64,000 bases of DNA, from contig NZ_CP045178.1 of assembly GCF_009296025.1 (NCBI RefSeq), forward strand, positions 5,146,001-5,210,000. The letters run 5' to 3'. This stretch comes from Streptomyces tsukubensis (lineage in GTDB: Bacteria; Actinomycetota; Actinomycetes; Streptomycetales; Streptomycetaceae). The notes under the pieces were generated by a model. It was not told where the DNA came from. It did no database searches and saw only the letters and a list, made by a program, of their open reading frames with translations. Positions 34,678-45,746 of the stretch are shown one piece after another; within the stretch, counting starts at the first letter, position 1; each line of letters opens with the position of its first letter. Position numbers and translations under genes: made by a program.

Positions 34678-36249
34678 ATGTCCTTCCCCCTCCTGACCGT
34701 GACCGCGGCGCTCCCCGCGGCCGGCGCGGTCCTCACCGCCGCCGTCCCCGCGGCGCGCCGCACGGCGGCCAAGTGGCTGGCGATGCTGGTCTCCGTCGCC
34801 ACCTTCGTCCTGGCGATCGTGGTCCTGGTCCGCTTCGAACCGGGCGGCGACCGCTATCAGCTCACCGAGTCCCACGCGTGGATCTCCACCTTCGGGGTCC
34901 GCTACGAACTCGGCGTGGACGGCATCGCGGTGGCGCTCATCGCGCTGACCGCCCTGCTGATCCCGTTCGTGATCCTCGCGGGCTGGCACGACGCCGACCC
35001 CATGGAGACCAGCAGCAGCCGGTGGCGCCCCACTCAGGGCTTCTTCGCGCTGATCCTGATGGTCGAGGCGATGGTGATCCTCTCCTTCGAGGCCACCGAT
35101 GTCTTCCTCTTCTACGTCTTCTTCGAAGCCATGCTCATCCCGATGTACTTCCTCATCGGCGGCTTCGGGGACCGGGCGGGCGCCCAGGGCGAGAAGGAGG
35201 CGGCCACCCAGCGTTCCTACGCGGCGGTCAAGTTCCTCCTCTACAACCTGATCGGCGGCCTCATCATGCTGGCCGCCGTCATCGGGCTCTATGTGGTGGC
35301 GGGCAACTTCTCGCTCCAGGAGATCGCCCAGGCGCGGGCCGACGGCTCGCTGTCCATGGCGACCAGCACGGAGCGGCTGCTCTTCCTCGGTTTCTTCTTC
35401 GCCTTCGCGGTGAAGGCGCCGCTCTGGCCACTGCACACCTGGCTGCCCAACGCGATGGGCGAGGCGACCACCCCGGTCGCCGTGCTCATCACCGCCATCG
35501 TCGACAAGGTCGGCACCTTCGCCATGCTCCGCTTCTGCCTGGGGCTCTTCCCCGAGGCCAGCAAGTGGGCAACCCCAGTGATCATGGTGCTGGCCCTGGT
35601 CAGCATCGTGTACGGGGCGCTGGTCGCCGTCGGGCAGCGGGACATCAAGCGGCTGATCGCCTTCGCGTCGATCTCGCACTTCGGCTTCATCATCCTGGGC
35701 ATCTTCGCGATGACCACCCAGGGCCAGTCGGGCGCGACGCTCTACATGGTCAACCACGGCATCTCGACCGCCGCGCTGATGCTGGTGGCCGGGTTCCTGA
35801 TCTCGCGGCGCGGCTCGCGGCTCATCGAGGACTACGGCGGGGTCCAGAAGGTCGCCCCCGTCCTCGCGGGCACCTTCCTGATCGGCGGTCTCGCCACCCT
35901 CTCGCTGCCGGGACTCGCCCCGTTCATCAGTGAGTTCCTGGTCCTCGTGGGCACGTTCAGCCGCTATCCGGTGCTCGGCATCATCGCCACCGTCGGGATC
36001 GTGCTGGCCGCGCTCTACACCCTGGTCCTCTACCAGCGGACGATGACCGGCCCGGTCAAGCCGTCCGTGGCGGCCATGCCCGACCTGCGGGTACGCGAAC
36101 TGGCGGTCGCCGTACCGCTGATCGCCGTGCTGATCTTCCTCGGCGTCTACCCGAAGCCGATGACCGACCTGGTGAACCCGGCGGTCAAGCACACCATGTC
36201 CGACGTACAGAAGAAGGACCCCAAGCCCGAGGTGGAGGCGGCCAAGTGA
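34678..36249 (+). CDS. nuoM: NADH-quinone oxidoreductase subunit M
   Basis: 523-residue antiporter-like pump subunit. FYVFFEAMLIPMYFLIGG (about 144-161) carries the conserved glutamate. FAVKAPLWPLHTWLPNAMGE (about 243-262) and FASISHFGFIILG hold the family signature. The start may be ATG at 34678 (used here) or a GTG at 34669 that overlaps the nuoL stop. The stop overlaps nuoN by 4 bases. Confidence 0.94.
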   Translation: MSFPLLTVTAALPAAGAVLTAAVPAARRTAAKWLAMLVSVATFVLAIVVLVRFEPGGDRYQLTESHAWISTFGVRYELGVDGIAVALIALTALLIPFVILAGWHDADPMETSSSRWRPTQGFFALILMVEAMVILSFEATDVFLFYVFFEAMLIPMYFLIGGFGDRAGAQGEKEAATQRSYAAVKFLLYNLIGGLIMLAAVIGLYVVAGNFSLQEIAQARADGSLSMATSTERLLFLGFFFAFAVKAPLWPLHTWLPNAMGEATTPVAVLITAIVDKVGTFAMLRFCLGLFPEASKWATPVIMVLALVSIVYGALVAVGQRDIKRLIAFASISHFGFIILGIFAMTTQGQSGATLYMVNHGISTAALMLVAGFLISRRGSRLIEDYGGVQKVAPVLAGTFLIGGLATLSLPGLAPFISEFLVLVGTFSRYPVLGIIATVGIVLAALYTLVLYQRTMTGPVKPSVAAMPDLRVRELAVAVPLIAVLIFLGVYPKPMTDLVNPAVKHTMSDVQKKDPKPEVEAAK

Positions 36250-37895
36250 GCGCATCAGCCGTCCACAGCCTGTGGACAACGGCGGCCGAGCCGCTGGAGA
36301 AGATCAAAGCACCACATATCGAGTACGCGCAGCTCTCACCCACCCTCATCGTCCTCGGCGCGGCGATCGTGGGCGTACTCGTCGAGGCGTTCGTCCCCCG
36401 CAGACAGCGCTACTACGTCCAGGTCTTCGTGGCCGTGGTCGGGCTGGTCGCCGCGTTCGCCGCGGTGGTCGGCCTGGCGACCGGCGGGTACGGCACCACC
36501 AAGGCGCACATCGCCGCGATGGGCGCCGTGGCCGTCGACGGGCCGGCCCTGTTCCTCCAGGGCACCATCCTGCTGGCAGGGCTGGTCGGCGTCTTCACCT
36601 TCGCGGAACGCCGACTCGACCCCGCGGCCCACGGCAACAGGGTCGACTCGTTCGCCGCGCAGGCGTCCTCCGTACCGGGCAGCACCAGTGAACAGGCCGC
36701 GGTCAAAGCCGGGTTCGCGACGACCGAGGTCTTCCCGCTGGTCCTCTTCGCCATCGGCGGGATGCTCGTCTTCCCCGCCGCCAACGACCTGCTGACCCTC
36801 TTCATCGCCCTTGAGGTCTTCTCGCTCCCGCTCTACCTGCTCTGCGCGGTCGCCCGCCGCAAGCGGCTCCTCTCGCAGGAGGCGGCCGTCAAGTACTTCC
36901 TCCTGGGCGCCTTCTCCTCGGCGTTCCTGCTGTTCGGCATCGCCCTGCTCTACGGCTACGCGGGCTCCATGTCGTACGGCACCATCGCCCGCGTGGTCAG
37001 CGGGGAGGCCGGAACCATCGACCCCGCGCTCGCGGACACCATGGGCAACGACGCGCTGCTGCTGGTCGGCGGCGCGCTCATCCTCATGGGGCTGCTCTTC
37101 AAGGTCGGCGCTGTCCCCTTCCACATGTGGACCCCCGACGTCTATCAGGGCGCTCCGACCCCGGTGACCGGCTTCATGGCCGCTGCCACGAAGGTCGCCG
37201 CGTTCGGCGCGCTCCTGCGGCTGCTGTACGTGGTGCTGCCGGGGCTGCGCTGGGACTGGCGGCCCGTGATGTGGGCCATCGCCATCGTCACCATGCTGGC
37301 GGGCGCGGTCGTCGCGATCACCCAGACCGATGTGAAGCGGCTGCTGGCGTACTCGTCCATCGCGCACGCCGGGTTCATCCTGGCCGGTGTCATCGCCACC
37401 ACACCCGACGGTGTCTCGTCCGTGCTCTTCTATCTGGCGGCGTACTCCTTCGTCACCATCGGCGCGTTCGCCGTCGTCACCCTGGTCAGGGACGCGGGCG
37501 GCGAAGCCACCCACCTGTCCAAGTGGGCGGGGCTCGGACGGCGCTCGCCGTTGGTCGCGGCGGTCTTCGCCGTCTTTCTGCTCGCCTTCGCCGGTATCCC
37601 GCTGACCAGCGGTTTCATGGGGAAGTTCGCGGTCTTCAAGGCGGCTGCCGAGGGTGGCGCGGGCCCGCTGGTCGTGGTCGGTGTGATCTCGTCCGCGGTC
37701 GCCGCGTTCTTCTACATCAGGGTGATCGTGCTGATGTTCTTCAGCGAGCCCAGGGCGGAAGGACCCACGGTCGCGGTGCCCTCGCCGCTGACGATGACGG
37801 CCATCGGCGTCGGCGTGGCCGTCACCGTGGTGCTCGGTGTGGCCCCGCAGTACTTCCTCGACCTGGCGAGCCAGGCGGGCGTGTTCGTGCGGTGA
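36246..37895 (+). CDS. nuoN: NADH-quinone oxidoreductase subunit N
   Basis: 549-residue antiporter-like pump subunit, last of the operon. LFIALEVFSLPLYLLCAVAR (about 186-205) has the conserved glutamate, and KVGAVPFHMWTPDVYQGAPT (about 285-304) the second motif. A GTG start lies within the nuoM stop. The gene is followed by the operon terminator. Confidence 0.94.
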   Translation: MSASAVHSLWTTAAEPLEKIKAPHIEYAQLSPTLIVLGAAIVGVLVEAFVPRRQRYYVQVFVAVVGLVAAFAAVVGLATGGYGTTKAHIAAMGAVAVDGPALFLQGTILLAGLVGVFTFAERRLDPAAHGNRVDSFAAQASSVPGSTSEQAAVKAGFATTEVFPLVLFAIGGMLVFPAANDLLTLFIALEVFSLPLYLLCAVARRKRLLSQEAAVKYFLLGAFSSAFLLFGIALLYGYAGSMSYGTIARVVSGEAGTIDPALADTMGNDALLLVGGALILMGLLFKVGAVPFHMWTPDVYQGAPTPVTGFMAAATKVAAFGALLRLLYVVLPGLRWDWRPVMWAIAIVTMLAGAVVAITQTDVKRLLAYSSIAHAGFILAGVIATTPDGVSSVLFYLAAYSFVTIGAFAVVTLVRDAGGEATHLSKWAGLGRRSPLVAAVFAVFLLAFAGIPLTSGFMGKFAVFKAAAEGGAGPLVVVGVISSAVAAFFYIRVIVLMFFSEPRAEGPTVAVPSPLTMTAIGVGVAVTVVLGVAPQYFLDLASQAGVFVR

Positions 37896-37955
37896 GCGGC
37901 CGGGTGCGGCGGGTGGCGGGCGGTTCCCGACCGTCCGCCGCACCCGGTGACGCGT

Positions 37956-38002
37956 GGGCCCGTCGTTCCGGAACCACCCGGGACGACGGGTCCTTCTTTT
38001 TT
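37956..38002 (+). terminator. Intrinsic terminator of the nuo operon
   Basis: Arms 37956-37969 and 37980-37993 pair over 14 bp with two G-U pairs and a 10-base loop. A T-rich run (ttcttttttg) follows at 37994-38003. It lies 61 bases past nuoN. Confidence 0.88.
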
Positions 38003-38128
38003 GTCGTACGGGGCTGACCTGCGTATTCGACGAACGGCCAGAAGTTATCCACAGGGGTGGCCCGGCGTGTCACCGCTGAGCCCTATCGTTACGGGAGACA
38101 GGACAGTACGGACACGGGGGACAGAGCG

Positions 38129-40357
<2,229 letters not shown>

Positions 40358-40483
40358 CGGTGCGGGGGACGAGCCGGCGCCGGATGCCGCGGGTGACGGG
40401 GTGACGGGGTGACGGGGTGCCCGCAGCGTCCGGTGGCTCTGGGCGGCCCAGGGGGAGTCGCCGGGGACCGCGCGTGGTGGATG

Positions 40484-40556
40484 TTTCCGGATGATGTCTA
40501 AAGAGATCGCAATGTCCGGAAATACCTTGTCGGAGTGGATGATTCCGGCTTAGCGT
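40484..40556 (+). promoter_or_regulatory. Candidate promoter with TTTCCGGA inverted repeat upstream of the ATP-grasp gene
   Basis: TTGTCG at 40527-40532 and TAGCGT at 40551-40556 are spaced 18 bp and could be -35/-10. Immediately upstream lie perfect 8-base arms TTTCCGGA (40484-40491) and TCCGGAAA (40515-40522). A third TTCCGG half-site lies in the spacer (40543-40548). This is an operator-like arrangement for an unknown regulator. The rest of 40358-40617 holds only the 8-bp repeat. Confidence 0.45.
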
Positions 40557-40617
40557 CCTTCGGGGGGCGCGGTCGGGGTGGGGTCGCGTCCGAACAGGGG
40601 GACGCGTGGGGGGACCC

Positions 40618-41874
40618 GTGGTCAGAAGAGCGCCATTAGCGTTGAACCGAGAAGTGCCAGGCCTGATCGTCAAGTTCGGCGACTATCCCCTGCACCATGG
40701 AGGAGTCGGCGCCATCCGCAGCCTGGGGCGGCTCGGCGTACCGATGTACGCGATCACGGAGGACCGTTTCACACCGGCTGCCGCCTCTCGATATCTGCGC
40801 AGGGCCTTCGCCTGGCCGACTACCGGTACCGAAGGCCCTGAGGTGCTGATCGAGGGGTTGTTGCGGGTCGGACGCCGTATCGGCAGGCCCGCCGTGCTGA
40901 TCCCCACCGACGAGGAGGCCGCGGTCCTCATCGCGGAACACCAGGACGTCCTCGATGAGGCGTTCCTGGTCCCGAGGGTCGACACCGCTCTGCCCCGCCG
41001 GGTCGCCAGCAAGCAGGGGCTGCACGAGCTGTGCGGCAAGTACGGCATCCCTTCACCCGTCACCGCCTTCCCGGAGAGTTACGCGGACATCGAGGAGTTC
41101 GCCGCCACCGCGCGGTTCCCCGTGGTCGCGAAGAACCGTGAGGCGTTCGTCCGCCGCACGAGCCCTGCTGTCAGGGGCACGACACGTATTGCCACCCCTG
41201 GGGCCCTCCTGGCCCTCGCCAGAGGATGGGGTGAGCGCCCCGGCGTCATTCTCCAGGAGTACCTTCCCCGGGAGTCGGCCGAGGACTGGATCGTGCACGG
41301 CTATTTCGACTCGGGCTCCGTGCCCCTCGCGCTCTTCACCGGTGTCAAGGTCCGTTCCTGGCCGCCCCACGCGGGCATGACGGCCAGCGCGTACGTCGTA
41401 GGGAACCCGGAACTCGCCTCGCTGGCTGCCGAGTTCGTCAAACACATCGGTTTCAGCGGCATCGTCGACCTGGACCTCCGCTACGACCGCAGGGACGGCA
41501 GGTACAAACTGCTCGACTTCAATCCGCGGATGGGCGCGCAGTTCCGGCTCTTCGAGAGCGACTCGGGCGTCGATGTCGTACGCGCGCTCCACCTGCACCT
41601 CACCGGACGTGAGGTACCCGAGGGCGCGCAACGCGAGGGCAACCGCTACGTCGTGGAGAACATCGACCTGCCCGCCCTTCTGGCCTACCGGCGCAGTGGC
41701 TACACCACCCCGCACGCGCCCCGCCGCTCCAGCGGTACCGAACTGGCGTGGCTGGCCGCGGACGACCCCCGGCCCTTCGTGACGATGCTCGCCCGGATGG
41801 CGCGGCCCGGAGTGAAGCACCTCCACGATCTGTGGCGGGCGCGCCGGGCCGGGGGGATAGCCCCCGCGAAGTAG
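40618..41874 (+). CDS. ATP-grasp carboxylate-amine ligase-like protein
   Basis: 418 residues with an N-terminal Rossmann-like subdomain (GLIVKFGDYPLHHGGVGAIR, about 13-32). An ATP-grasp core follows with VVAKNREAF (nucleotide-binding lysine, about 168-176), GVILQEYLPRES and the metal-site LLDFNPRMGAQFR (about 297-309). The type resembles predicted ATP-dependent carboligases (COG3919-like), which includes D-aspartate ligases. The substrate is unknown. GTG at 40618 is chosen since ggggggac precedes it closely; 40606 is the alternative. The gene is followed by an oxidoreductase 81 bases later, probably one transcript. Confidence 0.75.
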   Translation: MVRRAPLALNREVPGLIVKFGDYPLHHGGVGAIRSLGRLGVPMYAITEDRFTPAAASRYLRRAFAWPTTGTEGPEVLIEGLLRVGRRIGRPAVLIPTDEEAAVLIAEHQDVLDEAFLVPRVDTALPRRVASKQGLHELCGKYGIPSPVTAFPESYADIEEFAATARFPVVAKNREAFVRRTSPAVRGTTRIATPGALLALARGWGERPGVILQEYLPRESAEDWIVHGYFDSGSVPLALFTGVKVRSWPPHAGMTASAYVVGNPELASLAAEFVKHIGFSGIVDLDLRYDRRDGRYKLLDFNPRMGAQFRLFESDSGVDVVRALHLHLTGREVPEGAQREGNRYVVENIDLPALLAYRRSGYTTPHAPRRSSGTELAWLAADDPRPFVTMLARMARPGVKHLHDLWRARRAGGIAPAK

Positions 41875-41955
41875 GCAGGGCGTCAGTCGGGGCGTCGGGC
41901 GCGGCGTTCGACGGTGGAGAACGGTGACAAGTGCACTGTCCTGGGGAGGGACTTC

Positions 41956-43206
41956 GTGATTCAACCGGTAGCAGTGATCGGGGCCGGTCCGTTCGGCCTG
42001 TCCACCGCCGCGCATCTGCGGGCCAGGGGGATCCCGGTGCGGATCTTCGGCGACCCGATGGTGAGCTGGCGTTCGCACATGCCGGACGGAATGATCCTCA
42101 AGTCCACTCCGGTCGCGTCGAACCTCGACACGCCGCGACCTGGCCACACGTTGGCCGACTACTGCGACGCGGCCGGTATCAAACGGCTGGTCACCGATGA
42201 GGACCTGATATCGGTCGAGACGTTCATCCAGTACGGGGAGTGGTTCAGGGAGCGGCTCGTCCCCGGCCTCGAACAGGTGCGGGTCGTCTCCGTGGACCGC
42301 GCGGCCGGCAGCGGCTCAAGCGCGGGCGCGGGTGCGGACTCGGGAGCAGGCGCGGGTGCGGGCTTCACCCTGAAGCTGGACTCCGGCGAGGAGTTCACCG
42401 CCCGTGCCGTCGTCGTCGCCACGGGCCTTACGGGGTTCGCGCAGCTCCCGGCCGAGTTGGCCGCCGCGGTCCCCGAGGGTCCGGCTCCCACGGCGGCCGT
42501 GTCGCACAGTTCGCAGCACCCGGAGCTGACCAGGTTCGCGGGCCGTGAGCTGACCGTCGTCGGCGCGGGCCAGTCGGCGCTGGAGACGGCCGCGCTGGCC
42601 GTCGAGGCAGGGGCGAAGGTACGGCTGGTGGCGCGCGGCGGCGGTTCCGTGGCCTTCGGCTCACCGCCGTGGGAGCAGCCGAGGCTGCGGCCGAACTCGC
42701 CGTTCGGACGGGCCTGGTCCCTGCACGCGATCAGCTACTACGCGCAGTTCTTCCGGCGGCTGCCACCGCAGGCCAGGCACTACCTCGTACGCGGGGTGCT
42801 CGGCCCCATGGGCGCGTGGTGGCTGCGGGAACGGTTCGAGGGGAAAGTCGAGGTCCACGAGGTCGCCCGGATAGCGGGGGTCCACATGGACGGCGACCGC
42901 CCCGCTCTGGAGGTGCGGACGCTGTCGGGCAGGCCGGAGACGGTCGAGGGCGACCATGTCCTCGCGGCGACCGGCTACCGCGTCGATGTCGCCGCACTCG
43001 GTTTCCTCGGCGGTGGGCTGCTGTCCCGCCTGGCGGTCAGCCGAGGCACACCGAGGCTCGGCGCCGGCTATGTCTCCTCGGTACCCGGGCTGTACTTCAC
43101 AGGACTGCCGGCGGCCGGTTCGTACGGCCCGGTGATGAGGTTCGTCTGCGGCACCGAATTCGCCTCCCCGCGCCTCGTCGGGCATCTGGCGGCGGCGCAT
43201 ACGTAG
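41956..43206 (+). CDS. FAD/NAD(P)-binding oxidoreductase (FMO-like)
   Basis: 416 residues. The FAD-binding motif is VAVIGAGPFGLSTAAHLRA (about 5-23). The second Rossmann motif is LTVVGAGQSALETAALAVEA (about 198-217), typical for NADPH binding in flavin monooxygenases. MLAATGYR-like HVLAATGYRVDVAALGFLGG (about 334-353) follows. A short low-complexity Gly/Ala/Ser insert lies near 118-136. GTG at 41956 follows gggaggg with ideal spacing. The tight link to the ATP-grasp ligase suggests a shared pathway that oxidises and then amidates or ligates a small carboxylate; this is inference. Confidence 0.75.
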   Translation: MIQPVAVIGAGPFGLSTAAHLRARGIPVRIFGDPMVSWRSHMPDGMILKSTPVASNLDTPRPGHTLADYCDAAGIKRLVTDEDLISVETFIQYGEWFRERLVPGLEQVRVVSVDRAAGSGSSAGAGADSGAGAGAGFTLKLDSGEEFTARAVVVATGLTGFAQLPAELAAAVPEGPAPTAAVSHSSQHPELTRFAGRELTVVGAGQSALETAALAVEAGAKVRLVARGGGSVAFGSPPWEQPRLRPNSPFGRAWSLHAISYYAQFFRRLPPQARHYLVRGVLGPMGAWWLRERFEGKVEVHEVARIAGVHMDGDRPALEVRTLSGRPETVEGDHVLAATGYRVDVAALGFLGGGLLSRLAVSRGTPRLGAGYVSSVPGLYFTGLPAAGSYGPVMRFVCGTEFASPRLVGHLAAAHT

Positions 43207-43722
43207 GCGAGTGCCAGGCAGCAGCGCACACGCGGGCAGGCATCTGCGGCGGGCGTGCGGGTAGGCACGTGCGGGTAGGCAACGGCAGCCGCGCACCTGC
43301 GGGCAGGCATCGGCGGTGGCGGGCGGACAGCTACCGGCGGCGTGCGGGTAGGCACCGGCAGCGGGTGTGCGGGCCGGCATCCGGTGGCGGCACGCATAGG
43401 TGCGGACATCCGGTGGCAGCGCGCACGTACGCCCGCGCGGGAGATCACACCAGGGGCACGGGGCACGGGGCACGGGGCACGGCCCAGAGGACAGAGGACA
43501 GAGGACAGAGGACAGAGGACAGAGGACTGTGCGCCGGGGCGGCGAGGGTTACGGGAGAGCGAGGTGTGACGGGAGAGGCGGGGGACGACCCGAAGGGGCG
43601 AGGCGGCCGTCGGGTGTGGGGCCCGAAGGGGCGACCGGAAGCCGTCGGCCGGAGGAGGTCATCGCCAGAGGCATCTGCCGCGCGTGGGTGCCACCGGCCG
43701 GGCCCCTCGTATTCTGAGGATC
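43207..43722 (+). repeat. 516-base intergenic region built of repeats
   Basis: No gene is supported. About 43225-43430 repeats degenerate gcgtgcgggtaggcaccggc-like units. 43453-43480 is four exact copies of the 7-bp ggggcac. 43486-43527 is six exact copies of the 7-bp agaggac. Both 7-mers change the frame when copy number changes, which also argues against coding. Confidence 0.9.
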
Positions 43723-44532
43723 ATGCCCGCACCGCCCACGTACTCCCTCATCGCCACCGACCTGGACGGCACCCTGCTGAGAGACCGGGAAGGGGTCGTC
43801 TCGGCGCGTACGCGCTCGGCGCTCGGCCGGGCGTCCCGCGCGGGCGCGCGCCACATCGTGGTGACGGGCCGGCCCGCGCCGCAGGTCAGACATCTGCTGA
43901 TCGAGCTGGAGTACCAGGGCCTCGCCGTCTGCGCGCAGGGCGCGCAGGTCTACGACGCCGAGGCGGAACGGCTGCTGCACTCCGTGGCGTTCGACCGGGC
44001 GCTGGCGGAGACGGCTCTCGGCAAGATCGAGGCCGAACTGGGACAGACTTTCGCGGGCGTGAACCAGGACGGCTGCGAGGGGCTGATGCTGATGGAGCCC
44101 GGCTTCGTCACCCCGCCGCCCGCCCTGCCGTCCGTTCGTGTCGGCGTGCGTGACGAACTGTGGGCCGAGCCCATCACCAAGGTCCTCGTCATCCACCCCC
44201 GTATGACCGAGGACGAACTGGCCCACGCGGCCCGCACGATCGTCGGGGACCTGGTCGCCGTGGTGATGGCGGGCCCCGGAGCGGTGGAGCTCCAGCCGCT
44301 CGGCATGTCCAAGGCGGCCGGGCTCGCGCTGGCGGCGGGGCGGCTGGGCGCGAGCGGCGCCGACACGATCGCCTTCGGGGACATGCCCAACGACGTGCCG
44401 ATGTTCCAGTGGGCCGCGCGAGGTGTCGCCATGGCCAACGCCCACTCGGAGCTGAAGGCCGTCGCCGACGAGGTCACGCTGTCGAACGCGGATGACGGGG
44501 TGGCCGTGGTGCTGGAGCGGCTGTACGCGTAG
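43723..44532 (+). CDS. Cof-type HAD phosphatase
   Basis: 269 residues. HAD motif I is IATDLDGTLL (about 10-19), with both catalytic aspartates. Motif II is VVTGRP (near 45-50), then a C2B cap domain, and motif IV is IAFGDMPNDVPMF (about 222-234). A conserved lysine lies in GMSKAAGL (near 204). The family dephosphorylates sugar phosphates or nucleotides of varied kind. ATG at 43723 follows gagga closely. Confidence 0.88.
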   Translation: MPAPPTYSLIATDLDGTLLRDREGVVSARTRSALGRASRAGARHIVVTGRPAPQVRHLLIELEYQGLAVCAQGAQVYDAEAERLLHSVAFDRALAETALGKIEAELGQTFAGVNQDGCEGLMLMEPGFVTPPPALPSVRVGVRDELWAEPITKVLVIHPRMTEDELAHAARTIVGDLVAVVMAGPGAVELQPLGMSKAAGLALAAGRLGASGADTIAFGDMPNDVPMFQWAARGVAMANAHSELKAVADEVTLSNADDGVAVVLERLYA

Positions 44533-44814
44533 TACGGACAGCCCCAGGGAACGGACGGGGCAGCCGTGAACGGGGCAGCCACACACGCGCCAGCCATACA
44601 CGGGACCGTCGTACTTGGAGGGCGGCGCTCGTCGCCGCGAGCGAGCCGCACTGGCACAGATCGTCAACTGATCGCCTCTTACGGGGCTGGTCGCGCTGTG
44701 CTGGTCCTACGTAGGTTTCCAAGGCGGCGGCAGTGCGGCATTCGCGCGCTCCGTCCGCTTCCGCGCCGAGTGTTCAGGCGCGTCCACGAGAACACGAGAG
44801 AAGGAAGCACACCC
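44533..44814. promoter_or_regulatory. Leader of the reductase/AraC unit
   Basis: 282 bases with no supported gene. It holds short ggggcagcc iterations near 44560-44580 and a perfect 10-bp palindrome CCTACGTAGG at 44706-44715, about 100 bases before the reductase start. The palindrome could be an operator. Confidence 0.3.
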
Positions 44815-45723
44815 ATGCGCGCCCTTGTGGTCGATCACGGCGAGGCAGGCCCCGTCCGGTTCGCCGATGTGGAGGAGCCTGTGCCGTCCAGCGACGAGGC
44901 GTTGGTCGAGATACGGCACATCGGGCTCAACTTCGGGGAGCTGAACTACGTGCGGCAGTGGCCGGCCGGCGCTGTGCACGGCCACGACGCGGCCGGCGTC
45001 GTGGTGCGCGCCGCATCCGACGGCTCGGGGCCACCCGAAGGCACGCGCGTCGCGCTGGGGATGTCCGCCCACGCGTGGGCGGAGCGGGTGGCGGTCGGCA
45101 CCGCCTCGCTCGGCACCGTCCCCGAGGGCGTGGACCTGGCCGCCGGTGCCGCGCTGGGGATCGCCGGAGTAACCGCGCTGCGGGTGCTGCGCAAGCGTTC
45201 CCTGCTGGCGCGCGACGTCCTGATCACCGGCGCCAGCGGGGGCGTGGGGCACTTCGCCGTCCAGCTGGCGGCGCTGGCGGGCGCCCGGGTGACGGCACTC
45301 GTGGGTTCGCAGGACCGGGCCGCCGGGCTCCGCGAACTCGGGGCCGACAAGGTCCTGACCGACCTGGCCGAGACAGAGTGCCGGTTCGACCTCGTCCTGG
45401 ACACGGTCGCCGGGCCGCTGGTGGCCCAGGCGTGGAATTCCCTCGCCGAGGGCGGCACCATCCACCTGGTCGGTTACTCCTCGGGGCAGGACTCCACGTT
45501 CCCGTCAGGGGCCCTGTTCGGCTTCGGCGAACCCCGCACCATCGCCACCTACGGTGACATGACGCCGACCAGCGGGGAACTGACGGATCTGCTGGGCCTC
45601 GTCGCCTCGGGGAGGCTGGTGGTACCGGTCGGACTGCGAGGCGACTGGAAGGACGTGGACGACGCCGTCCAGACGCTGTTCGCCCGCAAGGTGCACGGAA
45701 AGATCGTTCTTGACGTGATCTGA
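44815..45723 (+). CDS. Zinc-less MDR/quinone-oxidoreductase-like NADPH reductase
   Basis: 302 residues of the medium-chain dehydrogenase/reductase superfamily. The N-terminal GroES-like domain contains GHDAAGVVV. The Rossmann fold has VLITGASGGVGHFAVQLAAL (about 140-159). The usual structural-zinc cysteines are missing, pointing to the quinone reductase-type branch. ATG follows agaaggaag. The AraC gene lies 23 bases downstream and likely regulates it. Confidence 0.82.
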   Translation: MRALVVDHGEAGPVRFADVEEPVPSSDEALVEIRHIGLNFGELNYVRQWPAGAVHGHDAAGVVVRAASDGSGPPEGTRVALGMSAHAWAERVAVGTASLGTVPEGVDLAAGAALGIAGVTALRVLRKRSLLARDVLITGASGGVGHFAVQLAALAGARVTALVGSQDRAAGLRELGADKVLTDLAETECRFDLVLDTVAGPLVAQAWNSLAEGGTIHLVGYSSGQDSTFPSGALFGFGEPRTIATYGDMTPTSGELTDLLGLVASGRLVVPVGLRGDWKDVDDAVQTLFARKVHGKIVLDVI

Positions 45724-45746
45724 CGCCCGTCGACGAGAATGGAACG

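Noticed and set aside
43068..43473. Cys/Pro/Ala-rich frames on the - strand between the oxidoreductase and HAD genes
   Set aside because: They are translations of the degenerate repeat tract and run into the oxidoreductase gene.
43453..43527. Possible CRISPR-like array
   Set aside because: Units are contiguous 7-mers with no spacers, and no cas gene is near.
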